A stretch of 8,525 nt of DNA, from contig CAMVHY010000045.1 in the NCBI GenBank assembly GCA_947167415.1, forward strand, positions 1 through 8,525, read 5' to 3'. Every line of letters begins with the position of its first letter. Positions within the stretch are counted from its first letter, which is position 1. The position numbers and the translations under genes are program-made. This stretch comes from an uncultured Clostridia bacterium. GTDB lineage: Bacteria > Bacillota > Clostridia > Lachnospirales > CAMVHY01. This document shows, piece by piece, positions 6,839-8,525 of the stretch. The notes under the pieces are model-generated. The model did no database searches and was not told the DNA's origin. It worked only from the letters and a program-made list of their open reading frames with translations.

Positions 6839-6844
6839 CTTCCT
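6839..6844 (-). promoter_or_regulatory. Ribosome binding site deciding the start of the first paralogue
   Basis: Minus-strand AGGAAG lies 12 bases before the ATG at 6824-6826, slightly farther than ideal. No other start codon lies in frame between them. Together with the promoter at 6883-6910 it argues against the longer frame beginning at 6922. Confidence 0.5.
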
Positions 6845-6882
6845 AATTATAATATTGTGCCTAAAAAATATGACACAGTGAA

Positions 6883-6910
6883 ATTGTAATATAAAAAAAT
6901 GGATTGTCAA
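6883..6910 (-). promoter_or_regulatory. Sigma-A promoter of the first paralogue
   Basis: On the minus strand a consensus TTGACA (6905-6910), a 16-base spacer and TACAAT (6883-6888) predict transcription from about 6876 and a leader of about 50 bases before the ATG at 6826. It lies after the terminator of the right-hand paralogue, so the two genes are separate transcription units. Confidence 0.7.
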
Positions 6911-6945
6911 TAGCTTTGGCACTTTTTAACATAAATTTAATTTTA

Positions 6946-6981
6946 AAACAAAAAAACTCGGGTGATTGAGTCTTTTTGTTT
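6946..6981 (-). terminator. Terminator of the second paralogue, homologous to the dnaK-side terminator
   Basis: A 14-base stem pairs 6946-6959 with 6968-6981 around the loop GGGTGATT. It differs from 4953-4988 at only four of 36 positions. One stem pair has changed from C-G to T-A on both sides. Another change gives an A-C mismatch on the plus strand but a G-U pair in minus-strand RNA. Pairing is therefore fully kept only for leftward transcripts, fitting its place 13 bases after the stop of the right-hand gene. Confidence 0.85.
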
Positions 6982-6993
6982 ATGATTTAATTA

Positions 6994-8525
6994 TTATTTC
7001 TGTTGTAAATTTGTTTGTTGCAAATTAGGCATTTTATAATCTAAATTTGGACTCGTATTCGTATTCACTTTATCGAAAATACTCCGCTCGTTCGTATTAT
7101 CCACTATTGTTTTTATACTATTATTAGTTGCTATCTCACTGTTTTTATCATTTTTATCATCTGGTTCTTCATTTATAACATTAATTTTATTTTGATTTCG
7201 CAGATTACCTGATGATTTTTTAAACTGTGTATCCTGATTATTGATAATTGTTTTAGAAACATATTCTATAAAATCTTTATCATCAGTAGATAAATTTTCC
7301 CATTTCATTTCGAAAAAACGAACAACTAATTCGTCAAAATACGAACTAACTTCTTTTTCGTCTACTGCCATTTGTTTGTTGCGATTAGCCACAACATATT
7401 TAGACATACATCCTTTTAACTCATCCTGAGTATTTTTGCAATTATATCCATGTTCATCACATATTTTTTTTAACAACTGTTCAGGTTTGATCACTTCTTT
7501 AAGATCAGAACAAACCAAATCCTTCCACACTGATTCTACTTGATCCATACTTAAATATGCTGCAACATTCATAAACGATGAGTTAAGATTATTAAAATGC
7601 AAAACTTTATAACCTGAAATTTCAGTTGAAAAAAACATTTCCCAAAATTCTTTTGTTTTCTTATATCTTTCTGAAAGAGGTTCGATTTTATTTAAATAAG
7701 GTAGAAAATAACGAAAATTTAAAGCATACTGATTCTGAGAAAAATCAATAACATCGGAGCCAAAATAAACAATAAACTCATTTTTATAACGTTTCCACCA
7801 ATCTTCTAACTCTCCTGTAAGATAAAGGTATTGCGCCATACTTTTTGTTCGCCAACCATGTTTTTTATGACAATAAAAATATTCTTTTAATTCATAAACT
7901 AAACTTCGCCAATTATTTAAAAAGTCAGTATCTTTTTGTTCTTTTGAAGATGCAATCCTTTCCATCTTATAAAAAGCAATTTTTAAAAAACACACACATA
8001 TTTTTTTAAAAAACACAGGTTTATTTCCATCTTGAGGTGCAATTTCCAATGATTCTAAAAGAAATACATATAGCAACATAAAAAAAGGGTAAGGGTGAGC
8101 CTTGACTGCCAAAAAACTTAAAATCTTGTTTTTAAATTTATCGCTAGCAACACAATTGTATATCAAATTACGGAAGTGACCATCTACATTCGTTTTCTCA
8201 ATGTCAAAATCAAAATTCAAGTCAGATTTTGTAATACTTAAAATACCAATTAAAATCATGTGCCAAAGCACTATCTTAAATTCACTAGCTTTATATTCAT
8301 TTGTCATTATTCTCCAATACCTTGACTTGTCAAAATTATATCCTTCTTTTTTTTCATCTTCAATTGAATTTGAAAAATCTTTCTCAAGTGCACGTGGATC
8401 TTTGCACTCACACAATTTTTTATATATTTCAACTTTTTCAAGTGCACTGTCAATTATATCAGATAATCTTTGAGCATTTCTAAATCCATACATAAAATTC
8501 ATTATACTAGCTAAAAACGTAACTT
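6994..8525 (-). CDS. Unrecognised protein, second paralogue, 5' end outside the window
   Basis: This protein belongs to the same unrecognised family as the gene at 5024-6826; no function is proposed. Counting from the ATG at 8502, matching blocks are YGFRNAQRLSDIID (5-18), WHMILIGILSITKSDLNFD (80-98), CFLKIAFYK (171-179), MAQYLYLTGELEDWWKRYK (222-240) followed by FIVYFG, FLPYLNKI (266-273), and the polar tail with TNNSIKT (459-465). The Asp/Asn cluster of the first paralogue is shorter here and the protein ends in Gln/Asn-rich LQQTNLQQK. The ATG at 8502 gives 502 aa but has no ribosome binding site, and the frame stays open to the window edge. The upstream codons still resemble the first paralogue (FLASIMNFMYG against TARMLWYIYG). 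The true start is therefore probably to the right of base 8525, as in the first paralogue, which has about 30 residues more. It is followed by its own terminator. Confidence 0.82.
   Translation of the reverse strand, partial: VTFLASIMNFMYGFRNAQRLSDIIDSALEKVEIYKKLCECKDPRALEKDFSNSIEDEKKEGYNFDKSRYWRIMTNEYKASEFKIVLWHMILIGILSITKSDLNFDFDIEKTNVDGHFRNLIYNCVASDKFKNKILSFLAVKAHPYPFFMLLYVFLLESLEIAPQDGNKPVFFKKICVCFLKIAFYKMERIASSKEQKDTDFLNNWRSLVYELKEYFYCHKKHGWRTKSMAQYLYLTGELEDWWKRYKNEFIVYFGSDVIDFSQNQYALNFRYFLPYLNKIEPLSERYKKTKEFWEMFFSTEISGYKVLHFNNLNSSFMNVAAYLSMDQVESVWKDLVCSDLKEVIKPEQLLKKICDEHGYNCKNTQDELKGCMSKYVVANRNKQMAVDEKEVSSYFDELVVRFFEMKWENLSTDDKDFIEYVSKTIINNQDTQFKKSSGNLRNQNKINVINEEPDDKNDKNSEIATNNSIKTIVDNTNERSIFDKVNTNTSPNLDYKMPNLQQTNLQQK

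Larger units (their letters stand above)
4953..8525 (-). repeat. Tandem duplication of a gene-plus-terminator unit (diverged)
   Basis: Unit 1 is the terminator 4953-4988 with the gene 5024-6826. Unit 2 is the terminator 6946-6981 with the gene 6994 to beyond 8525. Both have the order terminator then gene on the plus strand and both read leftward. The proteins are clearly related but well diverged, while the terminators and the segment for the C-terminal TNNSIKT motif are nearly identical at the DNA level. The right-hand unit continues out of the window, so more copies may follow. Confidence 0.6.

Noticed and set aside
8500..8502. ATG at 8502 as the true start of the second paralogue
   Set aside because: No ribosome binding site precedes it, the frame is open to the edge, and similarity to the first paralogue continues upstream; the gene is better treated as cut by the window.
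5024..8525. Two paralogues as part of the dnaK operon or as a toxin-antitoxin pair
   Set aside because: They are convergent with dnaK and separated by a strong terminator. Both are large, related to each other, and separately terminated, unlike toxin-antitoxin pairs.

Overview
The window is strongly AT-rich and reads as a chromosomal segment of a low-GC Gram-positive bacterium, most likely a Clostridia-like member of the Firmicutes. The evidence is a DnaK without the insertion found in the ATPase domain of proteobacterial DnaK, a secreted SH3b plus NlpC/P60 wall hydrolase, GGAGG-type ribosome binding sites, sigma-A-type promoters and an UGG-tryptophan standard code. Decayed insertion sequences, a stripped-down dnaK operon and a pair of unrecognised paralogues would fit a host-associated or genome-reducing lineage, but that is inference.

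Layout. Bases 1-744 hold two remnants of the same IS5-type (IS427-like) insertion sequence, both reading leftward. The left copy appears to have inserted inside the right copy, and both transposase genes are dead. Bases 789-2083 hold a leftward gene for an exported three-SH3b NlpC/P60 peptidase, with its own terminator, a TTG start, and a promoter whose start point coincides with a perfect palindrome. A 409-base AT-rich divergent intergenic region follows. Bases 2290-4988 hold the rightward pair grpE-dnaK, behind a good extended -10 promoter. Neither hrcA nor dnaJ is adjacent, no CIRCE operator is visible, and DnaK ends in an Asn/Gly-rich tail instead of the usual acidic one.

From 4953 to the right edge are two tandem leftward genes (600 aa, and a partial one of at least 502 aa) that encode clearly related proteins I do not recognise. 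Each is followed by a copy of the same unusual 14-bp-stem, 8-nt-loop terminator. The first copy lies between dnaK and the first paralogue and can serve both. The second has a compensatory base-pair change and keeps its pairing best on the leftward strand. The first paralogue has its own promoter, so the two look like separate units produced by duplication of gene plus terminator.

GrpE and DnaK work together as chaperone and nucleotide exchange factor in the cytoplasm, and the NlpC/P60 protein acts outside the membrane on peptidoglycan. Nothing in the sequence links the two paralogues functionally to either system. They are the most likely place for undescribed biology in this window.
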